Shown here: positions 6,669-7,945 of the stretch, piece after piece
How the letters are laid out: each line of letters starts with the position of its first letter
How positions within the stretch are numbered: the first letter of the stretch is position 1
Origin: Akkermansiaceae bacterium UBA4589
GTDB taxonomy: Bacteria > Verrucomicrobiota > Verrucomicrobiia > Verrucomicrobiales > Akkermansiaceae
DNA: 7,945 nucleotides
Direction of reading: 5' to 3'
Assembly (NCBI GenBank): GCA_002387565.1
Contig: DGJT01000016.1
Coordinates: 1 to 7,945, forward strand
Notes under the pieces: generated by a model
Databases searched by the model: none
What the model saw: only the letters and a program-made list of their open reading frames with translations
What the model was told of the DNA's origin: nothing
Position numbers and translations under genes: made by a program

Positions 6669-6838
6669 GCGGTGGATTCAACATTACTAATGTAACAAAA
6701 GCCTTAATGAGAATAGAGCTAGTTTAGGTGGTTAATTCAAATTCTATTTGCTTTCTCCAATTGAGAACCTTTTTAGGTCTATCATTTATATCTGTAACCT
6801 TGACCTAACGAAAAAAAACTATTTAATTTCATAATATA
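6669..6838. other. Intergenic region between the cytochrome operon and the lipoprotein gene
   Basis: The 170 nt hold no gene. Two related stretches, GGTGGATTCAA just after the stop codon and GGTGGTTAATTCAAA about 58 nt later, form an imperfect direct repeat. ACATTA and TAATGT (6681-6693) make a small palindrome. No hairpin with a T-run is seen, so I cannot point to a terminator for the operon. A promoter candidate lies at the right end. Confidence 0.5.
6800..6827 (+). promoter_or_regulatory. Candidate sigma-70-like promoter of the lipoprotein gene
   Basis: TTGACC (6800-6805) and TTTAAT (6822-6827) are 16 nt apart and each match the consensus boxes at five of six bases. The spacer contains a run of eight A. 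Transcription would start only a few bases before the ATG at 6839, giving a very short or absent leader, which fits the lack of a ribosome binding site. Confidence 0.5.
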
Positions 6839-7369
6839 ATGCGTTTAATTATTTTATCTTTAGTGGCTTTGTTTGTTGTATGTTCTGGATGCTCTTCAAT
6901 CAGCTCCAGTAGTTCGGAAGCTAAAGCTAAACCTATTATACACCATGATCATACACCTCATGTGGGTATTATGGTGCCTTTTGTTGCAACAGATAAATCC
7001 AAAGGAGGTTTTGCTGAGCTTAAGCTACATGATGATAAGGGCGACTTGGAGTTATGGTTAACTAAAGACCAAGCAGGGGCTCAACCGTTTGACTTGCCTC
7101 TCGATTCAGTGATTAAAGTGTCATTTTTAGATTTAAAAAATGAACCAGCTCAGCTCCAAGTTCGTAATAGTACTCAAAATGAGGACGAAGATGGTCAGGG
7201 TAATATCCGTAAGAGCAAGACGAATTACTTTATCTTTCCTGGTGATACAGGAGTTGATGCCTCGTTTCTCATGGGTAAAGATTTCGTAGCTAAAGTTAAT
7301 ATATCTTTTGTCGTTAATGGTGTGACTTATACTACTGCACCTTTTCAGCTGTACCCTCATACGCATTAA
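6839..7369 (+). CDS. Small histidine-bearing lipoprotein, unknown function
   Basis: The 176-residue product has a short hydrophobic leader ending in V14-C-S-G-C18. This fits a lipoprotein signal although Cys at the -3 position of the lipobox is unusual; C18 would be lipidated. A serine-rich tether (19-26) follows. H35, H36, H38 and H41 cluster after the tether, and the protein ends in P-H-T-H (173-176), so a metal site formed by the two termini is possible. The middle is beta-rich, with motifs GGFAELKLHDDKGDLELWLTKD (57-77, broken into GGFAELKL and GDLELWLTKD blocks), TNYFIFPGDTG and DASFLMGKDF. I do not recognise a named family. It lies on the same strand between the cytochrome operon and a phosphatase gene and probably has its own promoter. 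An envelope metal-binding or accessory role is inference only. Confidence 0.85.
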   Translation: MRLIILSLVALFVVCSGCSSISSSSSEAKAKPIIHHDHTPHVGIMVPFVATDKSKGGFAELKLHDDKGDLELWLTKDQAGAQPFDLPLDSVIKVSFLDLKNEPAQLQVRNSTQNEDEDGQGNIRKSKTNYFIFPGDTGVDASFLMGKDFVAKVNISFVVNGVTYTTAPFQLYPHTH

Positions 7370-7526
7370 AACTATACTACAGGGTTACTAAAATATTTTA
7401 ATCTTAGATCAAAGGTTGAGCCATTTTGATTATCATTTGCAAGGTTAGCATGAAAGTGTGAACCTAAAAGATAAACGAAGATTTAATAGGCTTGTAACTT
7501 AAGTCGCGTTTATTTAAGAACGAAGC
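7370..7526. promoter_or_regulatory. Intergenic region with weak promoter candidate for the phosphatase gene
   Basis: TTGTAA (7492-7497) and TAAGAA (7515-7520), 17 nt apart, could be -35 and -10 boxes; initiation would then fall at or beside the ATG at 7527. AGGTT and AACCT around 7442-7465 can form a weak 5-bp hairpin without a T-run, so no clear terminator for the lipoprotein gene is visible. Confidence 0.25.
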
Positions 7527-7945
7527 ATGCTATCGAAATATACTTTTATACTGTTTATTTTATTCACGAGTTACCAAGCCTTATTTGCAGGGCCGGTACA
7601 TGAGCATGACCATAGTCATGATTTTCGTCATTGGGAGATAGCTAGCCCAGATCCAGATCGCATGTTTCTTACTTTTCATGGTGATGCATCTACCCGTCGG
7701 GCAGTGACCTGGCGTACCGATACTAGTGTTAAGCAAGCATGGGTAGAAATCGCGCCTGCCTTGGCTGAGCCTGGTTTTTATTTGCATGCTAAGCGAGTAG
7801 AGGCAAAAACTGAAGAGGTTGATTTAGGAACTTTAATCAGAAATGATAAACCTAATTTAAACAAGGTTCACTATCATTCTGCTATTCTTACTGACCTTGA
7901 GCCTGATACATTGTATGCTTACAGAGTAGGCGACGGTGAAAAAAG
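7527..7945 (+). CDS. Purple-acid-phosphatase-like secreted metallophosphoesterase (5' part only)
   Basis: The frame is open from the ATG at 7527 to the window edge (139 codons and two bases), so the C-terminus is missing. Residues 1-21 form a Sec signal peptide with likely cleavage after LFA. The mature protein would start with a histidine-rich stretch, GPVHEHDHSHDFRHW (22-36). Residues about 41-137 look like the fibronectin-III-like N-terminal domain of purple acid phosphatases: PDRMFLTFHGD, AVTWRTD, and the typical HYHSAILTDLEPDTLYAYRVGDG near the end. In this family the catalytic domain with its two-metal site follows, and it lies outside the window. The gene is colinear with the lipoprotein gene. 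Start choice is supported by the signal peptide; no Shine-Dalgarno is visible. The specific substrate cannot be told. Confidence 0.85.
   Translation, partial: MLSKYTFILFILFTSYQALFAGPVHEHDHSHDFRHWEIASPDPDRMFLTFHGDASTRRAVTWRTDTSVKQAWVEIAPALAEPGFYLHAKRVEAKTEEVDLGTLIRNDKPNLNKVHYHSAILTDLEPDTLYAYRVGDGEK

Noticed and set aside
7133..7366. Reverse-strand frames in the lipoprotein gene and in the phosphatase gene (7581-7787)
   Set aside because: Both are antisense to frames that have export signals and recognisable or coherent domains.

Overview
The window reads as accessory chromosomal sequence from an AT-rich member of the Planctomycetes-Verrucomicrobia-Lentisphaerae (PVC) group. The evidence is a run of protein families that are strongly expanded there: a DUF1549/DUF1553 'planctomycete cytochrome' protein, a Tat-exported DUF1501 protein, and a membrane protein fused to a class I c-type cytochrome domain and leucine-rich repeats. 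The low GC content and lack of Shine-Dalgarno sequences would fit a marine Lentisphaera-like organism, but this is inference from gene content, not a phylogenetic assignment.

Positions 1-861 contain no credible protein gene. Positions 1 to about 620 hold a tandem array of roughly 300-nt units, with one unit cut by the left edge, one complete, and one degenerate at its 3' end. Each unit has the same order of hairpins. Three of the stems keep their pairing although their sequence differs between copies, which is the signature of a structured RNA. A 21-nt tail follows, and in copies 1 and 2 a strong intrinsic terminator comes directly after it. I read this as a family of tandem small non-coding RNAs that I cannot name with confidence. 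Positions 620-861 are a very AT-rich leader with a weak candidate promoter and two adjacent inverted repeats just before the first gene.

Positions 862-6668 form a compact same-strand operon of three genes with gaps of 4 and 16 nt. They encode a secreted cytochrome c/DUF1549/DUF1553 protein with two CxxCH motifs, a Tat-exported DUF1501 protein of the alkaline-phosphatase/sulfatase type, and a DUF2231-like membrane protein with a c-type cytochrome domain and C-terminal leucine-rich repeats. After a 170-nt gap, a lipoprotein gene (6839-7369) has its own plausible promoter. After a further 157 nt begins a purple-acid-phosphatase-like secreted metallophosphoesterase, which runs off the right edge.

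All five products are predicted to act outside the cytoplasm. A reasonable but unproven picture is a cell-envelope module in which haem proteins pass electrons between a membrane-anchored cytochrome and a secreted partner, beside metal-dependent hydrolase-fold proteins. The lipoprotein and the phosphatase both carry a histidine cluster just after the export signal, which suggests metal capture. The substrate is unknown.
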